The position numbers and the translations under genes are program-made. A stretch of DNA of 64,000 nt from the NCBI RefSeq assembly GCF_958298935.1, contig NC_084931.1:15899334-15963333 (forward strand). The letters run 5' to 3'. Below, in pieces: positions 1 to 11,261 of this stretch (position 1 is the stretch's first letter; every line of letters begins with the position of its first letter). Source of the DNA: Phragmites australis (taxonomy: Eukaryota; Streptophyta; Magnoliopsida; Poales; Poaceae). The notes beneath the pieces were generated by a model that saw nothing but the letters and a program-made list of their open reading frames with translations, did not search any database and was not told where the DNA came from.

Positions 1-456
1 CAAGTCCCCATTTGAAAACTACTCCTTTCTTTTGTCAACTCATTTAATGGAGCAGCAATGGTGCTGAAATCCCACACAAATAGCCGATTGAAACCCGAAA
101 GACCATGAAAGCTTCTCACTTGTGTAACAGTATCAGGGTTGGCTAGCAAAACACGAGTTTGATTCTAGTCTGGTGGTATCCACTTTGTAAGTCAATTTTA
201 TTGAAAATTATAGAACCACTCAACTCATCAAGCATATCATCTAACTTAGACATAGGGTGATGATATCTTATAGTAATATTATTGATGGCTCTACAATCAA
301 CACATATACGCCAACTACCGTCTTTCTTAGGAACCAAAAGAACGGGGATAACAAAAGGGCTAAGACTTTCTCATACATACCCACGGTCCAAAAGACTTGT
401 CATTGAATTTCCTTAGTCTCTTCTAGGTTGGTCCTATATGCAGCACGGTTTGGTAA
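1..456 (-). pseudogene. Ty3/gypsy reverse transcriptase fragment
   Basis: Positions 337-143 read the palm/finger start of a Ty3/gypsy reverse transcriptase: the [18 protein letters not shown] stretch, then the IDLQSGYHQ stretch. The frame then stops. Positions 140-1 continue with the segment that normally follows the RT core (RSFHGL-like and the start of the RNase H linker). The intervening part, including the YxDD active-site strand, is missing, so this is an internal deletion rather than only point decay. The region 456-340 continues the upstream linker across the solo LTR insertion at 462-1994. Confidence 0.85.
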
Positions 457-461
457 AGTTG

Positions 462-1994
462 TGAAGGTGATATGCCCTAGAGGCAATCATAGGGATGATT
501 GTATCATACATCTATGTTCATGTACTATCGAATAATGTGTTATTCCAAGGATGACTATCATTTACATTGATTGACGAGTATGTGACTTGTTCATAAAACT
601 ATTTGTTTATATCATGATGTTATTCTTAGTGGATCCCTGGTCGCATATCATTGTGATCATACATATGACCAGCACATGTATTGATTGATGATCACGTTTC
701 ATGGATCATAGGTATAGAGATACCAGATCAATAATGTGGACATTTATGTTAGAGAACATGATGTTGGATAGACCCACCTTGAGATACTGTTGTAATTATT
801 ATTTATGATGTGCTATCAGTTGTTATCTCAAATGATGTACCTATAGGATCCTTAGACCTAAGATCGTTATTGATTCTCAGAATGTGTAGTGGCATACATT
901 GAGGCTGCCAAATACTATTCCGTAATTGGGTAGTCATAAAGGTAGTTTTTGGGTTTGTTATGAAACATATCATGGGGAGTGAACGATCAAGATGGAGTTT
1001 GCCCCTCCTTGATAACGGGAGAGCTATCTCTGGGCCCCTCAAGGTAGTTGGATTGAGAAAGTGTATGACCGTGTCAATATGATTAAAGAGTTAATCATGA
1101 TGAATTCACTACTTGATCGAGTGAATGGTCGAGCTATCACAAGGGTGGCATGTATCTCGGCTTGAGCTTGACTGGTATCATGAGGCGAAGGGATTAGTGC
1201 ATGTGTATACAAGATTCAGCAAATATGATCTTTTATGTACACTCGGGAGTCAACATGTCCTGCTAGGGGTCGGTATTGATTTCAGTTTGGAAAGGGGTTT
1301 TTGAGTCGTAGCCGTTTGTACATGAACCTAACAGGTTAGACACTTAATGGGTTAGAACAAAACATGCGAATTGGATTCGTATATGGGTTTTTGATTGGAT
1401 TGTGATCCATGAGAAGTTAGAGTCCTAAAGGGCTTCCAACGTGGGAGCCCATTGGTGAGCTCTATATAAGGAGAGGCGTGGGTAGGGCATGCAGAGGTTG
1501 AGCCAATCCGAAACCCTAGCAGCAGCCTTCTACACGATCTCCTAAAACCCTAGCCACGCGTGCAGTGTTAGCACATCGGCGCTCGGCATTTCTGCCCATT
1601 ACGTGTGGATACCGTAAAGACGCTGCTGCTACAGCGCTGATCTTCTCGATGAGTTGAATGTGACGTGGTCGAGGAGTTGGTCGAGGAGCATGACCACCTG
1701 TTTGGATTTGGTTGAGGAGCACGACCACCTGCTCGGAGTTGGTCGAGGACCATGACCACCAGATCGGAGTTGGTCGAGGAGCACGACCACCTACTCAGAG
1801 CTGGTCGAGGAACTGATCGAGAAGCTGCTCGAGGAGTTTAACGCGCACGACGTTAGATCGGTCCACTCCAACTCTTCTTCCGCTGCACTACATGTCGAGT
1901 GGTAATGATCTATGATCTCCTAGTAGCATGATTTCCTGGTGAATGCGGTAGAAAATTTTTGTTTTAGGCTAGCGTAGCCTACCCATTCTCAACA
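462..1994. mobile_element. solo LTR of a copia-like retrotransposon, nested in gypsy element 1
   Basis: A 1533-bp segment begins TGAAGGTGATATGCCCTAGA and ends TTCTCAACA, so it has TG...CA ends. It is flanked by perfect 5-bp duplications AGTTG (457-461 and 1995-1999), and removing it plus one AGTTG restores the continuity of the gypsy linker. The ATATGCCCTAGAGGCAAT phrase near the start is typical of grass copia LTRs of the BARE/Angela type; family assignment is from memory and tentative. A TATA box (TATATAAG, 1463-1470) followed by a short GC-rich leader indicates plus-strand promoter orientation. No internal gag-pol region is present, so it is a solo LTR left by LTR-LTR recombination. Confidence 0.88.
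1664..1830. repeat. minisatellite inside the solo LTR
   Basis: About five imperfect copies of a unit of roughly 36 bp built on GTTGGTCGAGGAGCACGACC and ACCTGCTCGGA. They lie downstream of the LTR TATA box, so they would be in the transcribed R/U5 part. Confidence 0.75.
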
Positions 1995-2725
1995 AGTTGC
2001 TCCCAGAATCAAATCAATTTGATATTCAATCCCTCGAATAGGTGGTAATCCCGGGGTACCTTAGCTGGAAATACATCCACAACTCCTGGAGAAGGTTGGC
2101 AACAGCAGGAGACAAAGAGCTAGATATATTCTTGAGTGAAGCTAAAGCATCTTTGCATATCAAAGCATAGCATGGTGGCTCATTATCACAAATTTCAGTA
2201 AGATCATATTTAGTAGCAAGCATAACACACCCCTTTAGTCTAATTCTATCAGACTTAGAAGTTGGTGTTGTTTTCTCCTTTTTGGGTGGAAAAACTTTTT
2301 TCGCTACTTGCTGATTTTCAGATTCATTCTCAAACTTTTGTCTCTTATTTTTCAGCTATCTCTTGTTCACATTTCACAATTTCAGCAAGGGTTAAAGGTA
2401 GAAAAATTATTTTCTTTCCTTTATGCATATGAGTGTACTTATTACTTCTACCATGATGTGTTGCATTAGTATCAAACTCCCATGATCGTCCTAACAAAAG
2501 TGAACAAGCATGCATGGGTACGACATCGAAATCAGCACAATCATGGTATGAACCAATAGAAAAATGCACCCTAGCTGTTTGCATTACCTTAACCTTACCA
2601 ATAGAAAAACCTGGCAAACTTCTTATCGATGTCATCATTAATAGTTTGTCGATTGATCATCCAATAACATTGTGAGTTCTTCCCTCAAAACACACTCTTT
2701 CGCATCCGATGCTTCTCCTACCATG
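1995..2725 (-). pseudogene. Ty3/gypsy protease and PR-RT linker, with gag vestige
   Basis: 2638-2345 is an open segment of 97 codons with a retropepsin-like C-terminal part, including the LLLGRSWEFDTNATHHGR stretch that follows the protease domain in this family. 2223-2026 reads the linker preceding RT (CYALICKDALASLKN, then LLQE). The end of the linker is joined to the RT fragment at 456 across the solo LTR. The presumed gag start codon at about 2725 is followed after about 30 codons by stops and then at once by the protease segment, so almost all of gag is missing. No intact product is possible. Confidence 0.8.
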
Positions 2726-4177
2726 GTTAGTCGAAGATAGAAAATAATGAAAGATAAATTATCCCTATCGACTACTAGGAGGTGGAGGTAAAGTCACACA
2801 CTCTCAAGCATCTTACCATGCTCTTGTAAGTATTCTTACCAATCACCGCAGTTGACACAACTGGTGGCTGGTTCGTGATACTTTATCGGGTGCAAGTGAG
2901 GTAGTTGGAAGGGGAGAAACCGTTTTGATCGAAAAAAAGTGTAGCTTGGATAGGCAATATTTAGTAGCAAGAAATGGTAATAATCAAAATCAAATTAGCA
3001 AAACTAAATAAAGATCCACAATACTCGTCAGAGTTACTAGCCCGAACACATTCCTAGAACTACCTCAAGCAAGTCAAAAACTATAATAGATACAAGCACA
3101 ATAGAACAAAATTCGCAATGCAAATTGATTCTCTTTTTTTTTTAATTCTCTCTCTTTTTTTGCACTCTTTGCTTCTTCTTTTTTTGCACTATTTGCTTCT
3201 TGCTTGCTTTTCTTTTCTTTTTTTTTGCGAATGTGACACATAATAAAAAATTCTTCTACTGCCTTTTCCAAGACCAGTAAGGTACGTGGGTAACAAAATT
3301 TTACTGAAGAGTAGGGGTATAAAGGTAATAAAAAGATACTCTTTCTCTCTCTCTTTGAACTTTGGCTACTTCTGTCCGGGCTATTAGTGATACTCGAACT
3401 TTGTCAAACAATGCTCGATATGATGAGTACGTAGGGTGTCCAAGAGTAGCCAGAAGAAGATAGACTCTAACTAGGTTGTGGAGGCAAAAATGAGTGGATA
3501 GTTGAATCCGACTAGGTGGTTGAACCCAAAAGGATGGTCGAATCCGAGAAGGTGGACGATTTTGACTAGGTGGTTGGAGTGACTGGTCAGACCCCGAGCA
3601 TGAGGTCGGAGTGACTGGTCGGGACCCCGAGTGGGTGGGCGGAGTCCCTGGTTGGACCTCGAGTGGGTGGTCGGAATGACTAGTGATTGAACCTGAGTAG
3701 ATGGTTGAAGTGACTAGTGGTCGAACCCGAGTAGATGGTCGACTCGACTAGTGGTCAAACTTGAGTAGATGGATAAAGTGACTAGTGGTCGAATATGACT
3801 TGATGGTCGACTCAACTAGTGGTCAAACTTGAGTAGATGGTTAAAGCGACTAATGGTCGAACACGAGTTCATGGTTGACTCGACTAGAGACACAATCTCA
3901 GCTATTGCAGACAAGGGCAAGCCAAGATACTCAATGACTAAACAACAAGACTCGACACTAGAAACTAGATCACGATGACTCGACCAGCAACAAAGGTACT
4001 GACGATGGACTCAAACTCAACAACGTGAATACTGAAAACAAAATCATGAAGGCACAAAGTGGTTTGGACATCAGAAAAATTAAGATCTAAATATTTTGTG
4101 GGGAAATTTTCTGGACTCTAAGTAATGGAAAACGATGAAACAAAGAGGATAACTGAGATTACCCAATGGACAACCAA
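2726..4177 (-). other. untranslated leader of gypsy element 1, with minisatellite
   Basis: This stretch lies between the primer binding site and the gag vestige. It has a poly-pyrimidine/poly-purine patch at 3120-3230 and a diverged minisatellite at 3480-3900 with a unit of about 40 bp (GAGTAGATGGTCGACTCGAC and TAGTGGTCGAAC variants). The related element at 41907-49121 has only a short patch at the equivalent place (47745-47825). I see no gene here. Confidence 0.7.
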
Positions 4178-4190
4178 GGCTCTGATACCA
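4178..4190 (-). other. primer binding site of gypsy element 1
   Basis: On the minus strand the sequence reads TGGTATCAGAGCC, the standard plant initiator-methionine tRNA primer binding site. It sits 7 bases inside the 5' LTR end. Confidence 0.88.
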
Positions 4191-4197
4191 CGTAATA

Positions 4198-5092
4198 TGC
4201 GTTTGTCCGATCTTCTGAAAGGTAATATGATAAGTTGATTAGTGGAATTTTGACGTTGATGATCCAAAGGCTCCAAATAGAACAGATCGAGAACCCTCGC
4301 AACCACTACTCCGTGGTTATCAACCATGCCAAGATGCGATTGACTTCGCTAAGAAGGCTTTTCTTGCAAGCGAGTTGAGAACACAAGAAAGAATAGGTAG
4401 ATGCAATCTGAATATTGCTAATTACAAATGAAGTACTCGAGTTGGGGTTCTACAAACCGAACAAGTGGTGAAACTGTATAAAATAGAATAATCTAAGTAA
4501 AACTCAAGTTTAAACTAAAACAGCTACTGTGTATATATAGGGGGGATATGAGGAGGTCAACCTAGGTTGTGCAGCTGTGGAAAGAGGTGTGCATAACCTG
4601 GACTCCGACCCTGACACGATTACAAGACGCAATTAGGTCCAAAACGGCAGTGCATCACCTTATTTCTTTAACTCTGAATAAACTATAAGGAATTTTTGGT
4701 TGAGCTCATATCCATTGGAAACATATCGTTGTAAGCTTTCCAGAATGTACAAGATTGCCTAAAACAGACTTCGTATGAGAGAGTTATGCCTGTTTTACTG
4801 GCGTGCTGTCCTGTGACTTGACCACGACCACGACTAGAGCTCAGCCTCGAGTCCGAGTAGACTTGTCCTTTAAGGGGTGATATCCAGGTAAGGTTGTGGT
4901 GCTCCCCCCACATTCCTAAGCAATAAAACATCACAAGAATTTAATAGGAATCTATCTAAGGAAGCATGAACAGCGAGAAACGACTTCACCTAGTAGTCTA
5001 ATTATCATGGACGTGCTCTTGTAATTAGACCTTGTATGATTTGAGGAATATTAATAGTATTGATTGTATCTGAAGGAACCATGGGCTCATCA
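4198..5092 (-). repeat. 5' LTR of gypsy element 1
   Basis: About 895 bp, aligned by eye with the LTRs at 41907-42802 and 48221-49121: shared stretches include the GATGATCCAAAG region near the low end and TGAAGGA...CTCATCA at the high end. On the minus strand it begins TGATGAGC and ends CGCA, next to the primer binding site. The other LTR of this element lies outside the window. Confidence 0.8.
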
Positions 5093-5519
5093 CCTTCGGA
5101 CAACCATGCCCATTCCACCGCACCAATCCTTTGGATCATGCCTTCGCGAGCCGAGCACGGGCCTTCGGGACAACGGGCTTCGCAACTATCACGTGTGTTG
5201 CACGTCAGACAGGCTTCAGGTAGGCCTTCAATCACGCTCACGGCTAGTGAGGCCCAATCGGTGTTCAGCTCATGGAGTAGGCCTTCGACCAGCGAGACCC
5301 ATCCGACAGGACTTTGGATAGAGGCCCGAACTTTGGTGCATGACGCGAGTCTGCCTTCAGGCTGGCGCGGCAAGGCGTTCAGCTGGCGAGGGCCCAGTTG
5401 GGCTTCGGCTGGCGAAGGGGTGTGGTCCACCTTCTTTTCCAGGCGAGGGGCGTGGTCCAGGTAAGCCCATACACCCCTTCCCACCAGTTATTTTTGTGCT
5501 AAATCTGCAAAAAGAATGC

Positions 5520-5590
5520 GCCCTAGCCAGGAATCGAGCCCTGGTATGCACTACGGCAGGGTGACATTCATCCACCAGATCGCTCATGCT
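5520..5590 (-). other. tRNA-like module (A-box and B-box)
   Basis: On the minus strand an A-box-like TGAGCGATCTGGTGGA (about 5586-5571) is followed by CCAGGGCTCGATTCCTGG (5544-5527), which can form a T-arm stem around a B-box-like core. The spacing suits a tRNA or tRNA-derived SINE head. No complete acceptor stem is evident, so this is not called as a functional tRNA. Confidence 0.4.
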
Positions 5591-5899
5591 TTTGTGTCTG
5601 TCTACGCACGTTTTATCGCATTGACTTTATCTTCAAAGCATGTGTGCCACGTATGATAGCAAGCATAGGGCTCCGATGAGCACATCGTTTTTGTCTGATG
5701 TCGTATAGCTAGTGTTGTGCGTGGTATAGTTGTTGGCTAAGGAGTGATTTTCCCTCATGCTGAAGTTTAGTTGCTTGCTGTAGGCTTAGCGCCAGGGTGC
5801 TAGCTCTTACTAGAGGTTGTTCTAAGCAGGGCGTTCCATCGTCAGTTATTCGTGCAAGATTCTTACGGCCAGGGATTTGTTTACATGTTGTATGCCTTC

Positions 5900-7920
5900 G
5901 GCTTTCAAAACACTTGAGCCAGTCGACAAGGGAGTTTTGCCCTTTTAGGCTTTGTTAGCACATTTTACCTCTCTAGGGACTATTTTTCCTCCCGCATGTA
6001 GCTGAAGCCTACCACATATTTGTTCATTAATCGCATTTCGTTTTACATACTTGTTTTACTTAATCATTATTCATTGTGATGTGCCAAAGCAGGGGATCTT
6101 GCATACCTGTGTCGGAGTGTTTTCGTACACATACCTATGCATCACAGCTGTATGACGAAGCACTTAATTTTCGAGCATTTGCATTGTATAGATGCATCAA
6201 ATTATTTATTCTTCGTTTACATGCCAAAGCATTTAAATGCGGTAACCTACACCTTTCACGCATAGAAGTATTTATTTTCCGCACGCTTGCGTTACGTGTG
6301 CATCAAAGCACTAACATTATTCACAGGTGCCGAAGCATTTACTTGCATGATGCGTCTGTAAGCCAAGTGCTTATTTTTCACGCACTTGTGTTGCGTATGC
6401 ACTGAATTAGTTACTCAAATGTTACCCTTTGTGTGCTCGCTTTACATACGCACTGGAGCACACTACTCTTTCGAATGAGCATTTGCAGGATTCTTAACCT
6501 TTCCAAAAATATTTATTATTCGTATGCATCTCTTTACCCTTCACATGAAGGGATTTGTTTCTCAAAGTGTAGGATATACCCTTCGTGTGAATGAATAAAC
6601 GAATGAGAGCTCTTTACCGAAGTATTTATCTACACATGTGTGCATCGCATCTACCCATCGCTTGTATGTCAAAGCGCTTATTTTTCACGCGTTCGCGTTA
6701 CATTTGCATCGAAACATGTATTTTTCGCATGAATGCCGAAGAATTCACCGTTTGCGTTTGCATAGCATAAATGAGTCGAAGTAGTTGTTTTTACCCATCA
6801 CAAGTATATGCGGGTTTTTATTTTCCACTTGAGGGGGTATTTCTCTCTCCCATGCACGTACTTACCCTTTGCATGATATTTCTCAATATTACATGCTGAT
6901 GTGTCTACTCTTTGCATACTCACATCACATGTGCTCACATTGCATGCGTGCCAAAGCATTTACTCTTCCGTATACGTGTACTAACCCTTCGTTCGAGGAA
7001 CTTCATTCATCACTTGCAGGTTTTGGCCCTTTGTATAGGGTCTTTACCCTTCGCTTGAGAGTTTTAATTCTTCGGTGCATCAAAGCATCCATCATTCATA
7101 TGTGTTTTATTTTTATATGGTGAAAAATACGCTTCATACATCACATTTATGTTCCAAAGTGTTTATCTTTTGTGCATTTGCATTAATACATACTTCGCAC
7201 ATATATACGCTTTGCACGTTTTGCATTGTATAAGTGCATCGAGATATTTAGTCTCCACATATGTTTACTTTTTCTTACGCTTGCATTACATATGCATCAA
7301 AGCGTTTATTCTTCGCACAGTTGCCGAAGTATTCATTTTCTTTATGCTTGCATTACTTATGAGCATCGAAGCAGCTATTCTTACCCTCCACGCGAGCGAA
7401 GCAAGTGTTCTTCAGGTGCTGGCATTACATATGCATCAAAATGTTCACCCTCTGCTCGTATGGCGAAGCTTTTATTTTTCACGTTCTCTCATTACATTTG
7501 CGTCGAAGTACATATTCTTCACAAGAATGCCGAAGCATTATCTTCTGTATACTTATTACATAAATGCATCGAAGCGTTTGTTTTACACGTATACAGATTC
7601 TTACCCTTTGCTCGAGGGAATATTTATTCCCCATACATAGGTTTGAACCTTCGCATAGTTGTCGAGGTGTTAATCTTTATGGTGCTTGCATTATTTACAT
7701 GCATCGAAGCACCTCTTCGTTGTGTATACAGGTGCTTCACCCTCCATGCGAGGAATATTTATTTATCATGCACAGGTTTAAGCCTTTGCATGAGAAGACT
7801 CCTATTGCTCACATACATGAATTTTAAATCTTTGCAGATGGGGCTTATCCCTCATACCGAAGGTTTTATCCTTTGCTGCTTCATTTATCATTATGCTGAA
7901 GCATTTACTCTTTGATTGTA
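5900..7920. repeat. degenerate tandem array A
   Basis: A unit of roughly 65-70 bp recurs about 25-30 times in very diverged form. It alternates the phrases ACATATGCATCAAAGCGTTT, ATTCTTCGCACG and TGCCGAAGCATTTA. Long open frames on the plus strand (7149-7640 and 7226-7915) overlap each other in different frames and have no domain; they are explained by the repeat composition. Confidence 0.7.
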
Positions 7921-7954
7921 CTTTTCGTGCATCTATTTAACACATGCACAAAAG

Positions 7955-8240
7955 ATAGGGGCTAAGAGTGTTTTCCCTCGCACTGAAGGCAAAAGAGACC
8001 TTCAGGAACAAAAAGCTGAAGTGCTGCTTGACCTCAAACAAAGGCAGCGCACCTCTCGACTTAAAACAAAAGATGGGGGCTAATAGTACCTGCCCCCGCA
8101 CTGAAGGCAAAAGAGACCTTCAGGAACAAAAAGCCAAAATGTTGTTGACCTTAAACAAAGGCAGCGCACCTCTCAACTTAAAACAAAAGATGGGGGCTAA
8201 GAGTGCCCGTTTCGCACCGAAGGCAAAAGAGACCTTCAGA
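7955..8240. repeat. tandem array B, about 118-bp unit, 2.4 copies
   Basis: The phrase GGGGCTAAGAGTG recurs at about 7959, 8077 and 8194, giving a 117-118 bp period. Each unit contains ACTGAAGGCAAAAGAGACCT and GGCAGCGCACCTCTC. The copies are far more alike than those of array A, so this array is younger. Confidence 0.85.
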
Positions 8241-8639
8241 TTATATTAATGCATTTAAGTATTTATTCTTGATGTCCACATACTGAACATACATCGATTA
8301 TAATGTGTATTTCATCTCTAGAAAGGGGTGCAAAGCACCTATTGTCCTACATGATAGGAAGTCGAAGCGTTGCTAGTCCTTAGGTAAAGACAGTGCACCA
8401 ATCAACTTAAAAGGCGAGGGAAGGCCCAACAAAGAGGATCGAGATATCGCTCAGCTTCAAGTAAAGGCAACGCTCCACTCGGATCTCAGACAACAAATCT
8501 TAAAGACACGACCCTTTGCCTTCTGAGAAGCCAAATATCCTTTCGTACACGATGCATTGCTGACCATCTTCGTCAACAATGGCTACTACTTCGGCCATGT
8601 TGGCACCTTGGATATCGACTCATCATCACTTTTGGCATT

Positions 8640-10700
8640 GGCATCGACATAGAGTGAGTCGCCCTCACCTTTGGCTTCAAATAGTGTCGATGATACTCCG
8701 GATGGAGTCCTTAATGGCTTTGCCCCCGTCTACTTCGACTAGACAGGCCTTCGGCCACGTCCACGTCCACTTTGGCCACATCGACGACTTCACCTCTGTT
8801 GACTTCGACTACGTCGACTAGAGGGGCTTTGACCGCGATGACTTCGCCTCCATTGACTCCGACTATGTCAACCAAAGGGGTTTCGAACGCGACCACTTCA
8901 CTTTGCTTGCGATGACTTCACCTCCGTCGACTACGACTACATCGACCAGAGGGGCTTTGGCCGTGACTACTTTGCTTCAGTCACGATGACTTTGCCTCCA
9001 ACGACTCCGACTATGTCAACCAGAGGGGATTCGGCTGCGACTAGTTTGCTTCGGCCGTGATGACTTTGCCTCCGTCGACTCCGACTACGTCGACCAGAGG
9101 GGCTTCGACCGCGACGACTTCGCCTCCGTTGACTCTGACTATGTTGACCAGAGGGGCTTCTGCGATGACTACTTCACTTTGGCCGCGATGAATTCGCCTC
9201 CGTCGACTTCAACTATGTCGACCAGAGGGGCATCGGCCGCGACGATTTCCCTCCGTTGACTTTGACTACGTCGACCAGAGGGGCTTCGGTCGCAAAAACT
9301 TCGCCTCCATCAACTCCGACTATGTCGACCAGAGGGACTTCGCCTGTGACTACTTCGCTGCGGCCGCAATAACTTTGCCTCTGTTGACTCCGACTACATC
9401 AACTAGAGGGACTTCAGCCACGACTACTTTGCTTCGGCCACGACGACTTCGCCTCCATCGACTCTAACTACGCCAACAAGAGGGGCTTCGGTCGCAACTA
9501 CTTCACTTCGGTTGTGACGACTTCACCTCCATCGATTCTAACTACATTGACCAGAGGGGCTTCGATCGACTACTTTGCTTTAGCTGTGATGACCTCGCCT
9601 CCGTCGACTCCGACTACATCAACCAGAGGGGCTTCGGCCGCAACTAGTTCGCTTCGACCGTGATGACTTCACCTCCGTCGACTCCAACTATGTCGACCAG
9701 AGGGGCTTCATCCGCGACTACTTTGCTTCGGCCGTGATGACTTCGCCTCCGTCGATTCTGACTACGTCGATCAAAGGGTCTTCGGCCGCGACGACTTCAC
9801 CTCTGTCTGCTCTGACTACGTTGACCCGAGGGGCTCCGACCGTGACTACTTCACTTTGGCCGCAATGACTTTGCCTACGTCGACTTCGGCTACGTCGACC
9901 AGAGGGGCTTCGGCCGCGACAATTTTGCCTTCGTTGACTTCGACTACGTCAACCAAAGGGGCTTCGACCGTTACGACTTCACCTCCATCGACACTGACTA
10001 CATCGACCAGAGGGACTTCAGCCATGACTACTTCACTTCGACTACAACGACTTCGCCTCCGTCAACTCTAGTACATAGACCAGAGGGGATTTGGCTACGA
10101 CTACTTTGCTTCGGCCGTGATGACTTTGCCTCTATCAACTTCGACTACGTCAACCAGAGGGGCTTCGGCCGCGACGACATTGCCTTTGTTGACTTCGACT
10201 AGAGGGGCTTTGGCAGTGATGACTTCGCCTCCATCAACTCCGACTACGTCGACCAGAGGGGCTTTGGCCGCGACTACATCGCTTTGGCCGCGACGACTTT
10301 GCCTCCGTCGACTCCGACTACATCGACCATAGGGGCTTCGGCCGGGACTACTTCGCTTTGGCTGTGACAACTTCTCCTTTATCGACTCTGACTACGTAAA
10401 CCAGAGGGGCTTCGGCCGCAAATACTTCGCTTTGGCCTCGACGACTTTGCCTCCGTCGACTTCGACTACGTCAACTAGAGGGGCTTCGACCGCGATGACT
10501 TTGGCTCTGTCGACTAGGCGATGCCTACGGCCGTGACACCTTTGATTTGTCAACTTGGACATCGACCAGAGGGCCTTCGACACATGACTTAGCCTTTGGC
10601 GGCTTTGACATTGATAGATGGTCATCGTCCATGACTACTTCACCTCCGTTGACTCTGACACCGACACAGGAGCTTTGTCTTCGTTGACCATGGCGTGGAC
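8640..10700. repeat. tandem array C, mixed 54- and 74-bp units
   Basis: About 2 kb of a unit built from GACTTCGCCTCCGTCGACTC, CGACTACGTCGACCAGAGGG and GCTTCGGCCGCGAC. Units are 74 bp when an extra segment of about 20 bp (TACTTTGCTTCGGC...) is present and 54 bp when it is absent. The composition gives Thr/Ser-rich open frames on plus (for example 9856-10071, 10117-10332) and open frames repeating APLVDVVEVDGGEV on minus (for example 10370-10101, 8896-8711). I do not call these as genes. Confidence 0.85.
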
Positions 10701-11261
10701 CAAAGGGGCTTCACTCATGATGACTTCGCCCAAGCTGACTTAGACTACGTCAACTACGCGCCATTTTGACCACTCATGGACACCTGCCAAGAGGGGCTAT
10801 GGGGGGCACCTGGAGTAAAGTTCCATCCTGGGTCCCAAGAGTTTGGCCGACAGACGTAAGCGGAGACACGAGGACACCATGGCCTTTGGCGAGCCGCGAC
10901 AATAGTCTTCAAACTCGGCTACCTACGTTGAAGCTGCTTCTGTCGAAGCCTCGGTAGCAGCTTTCGCCGAGCACTTCACCGAAGACCCCTTCGCTAGAAC
11001 CCCCTTTGCCAACCAGGATGAAGAAGAACCTTTTAACTTCCGCTGCGGAGGAGCACCTACTGAAGCCGTAGCAGCAGCCTTCACCGAGCAAGACGAAGAA
11101 ACATGCGCATGTACGTGCTCTTTTCTCCATTCCCTTTATTCCCATTGAGTTTTTGGATAGAATTTTTAGTGAGGCGTACATATCAATAATAAGCTTGGGT
11201 CCTTTCCTAGTAAGAGTTGTTCGCCCTACTATCCCATCAAATTTTGCAGCTGAGGGACTAC

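Larger units (their letters stand above)
1..5092 (-). mobile_element. Ty3/gypsy retrotransposon 1, 5' half, decayed, cut by window start
   Basis: The element runs right to left: 5' LTR (4198-5092), primer binding site (4178-4190), leader, a vestige of gag, protease, then reverse transcriptase fragments that run off the window start. It belongs to the same family as the element at 41907-49121, because LTR, leader, protease and RT segments are recognisably alike. Compared with that copy it has lost about 1.6 kb of gag: the likely gag start at about 2725 lies only about 90 bp from the protease segment. It has also lost the RT segment with the catalytic YxDD motif. It cannot encode its own proteins. 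Its right edge at 5092 abuts a plus-strand LTR element, so it probably inserted into that element. Confidence 0.85.

Noticed and set aside
5005..5484. 159-codon minus frame and 134-codon plus frame in the GC-rich segment next to the gypsy LTR
   Set aside because: They overlap on opposite strands, have no recognisable domain, and one crosses the LTR boundary at 5092. High GC lowers stop frequency.
5527..5586. Functional tRNA gene on the minus strand
   Set aside because: A T-arm-like stem is present but no consistent acceptor stem or anticodon arm could be drawn; reported only as tRNA-like.
7149..7915. Two long plus-strand open frames (163 and 229 codons)
   Set aside because: They overlap in different frames, lie wholly inside degenerate tandem array A, and encode Cys/His/Tyr-rich low-complexity peptides without a domain. 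The repeat composition explains the lack of stops.
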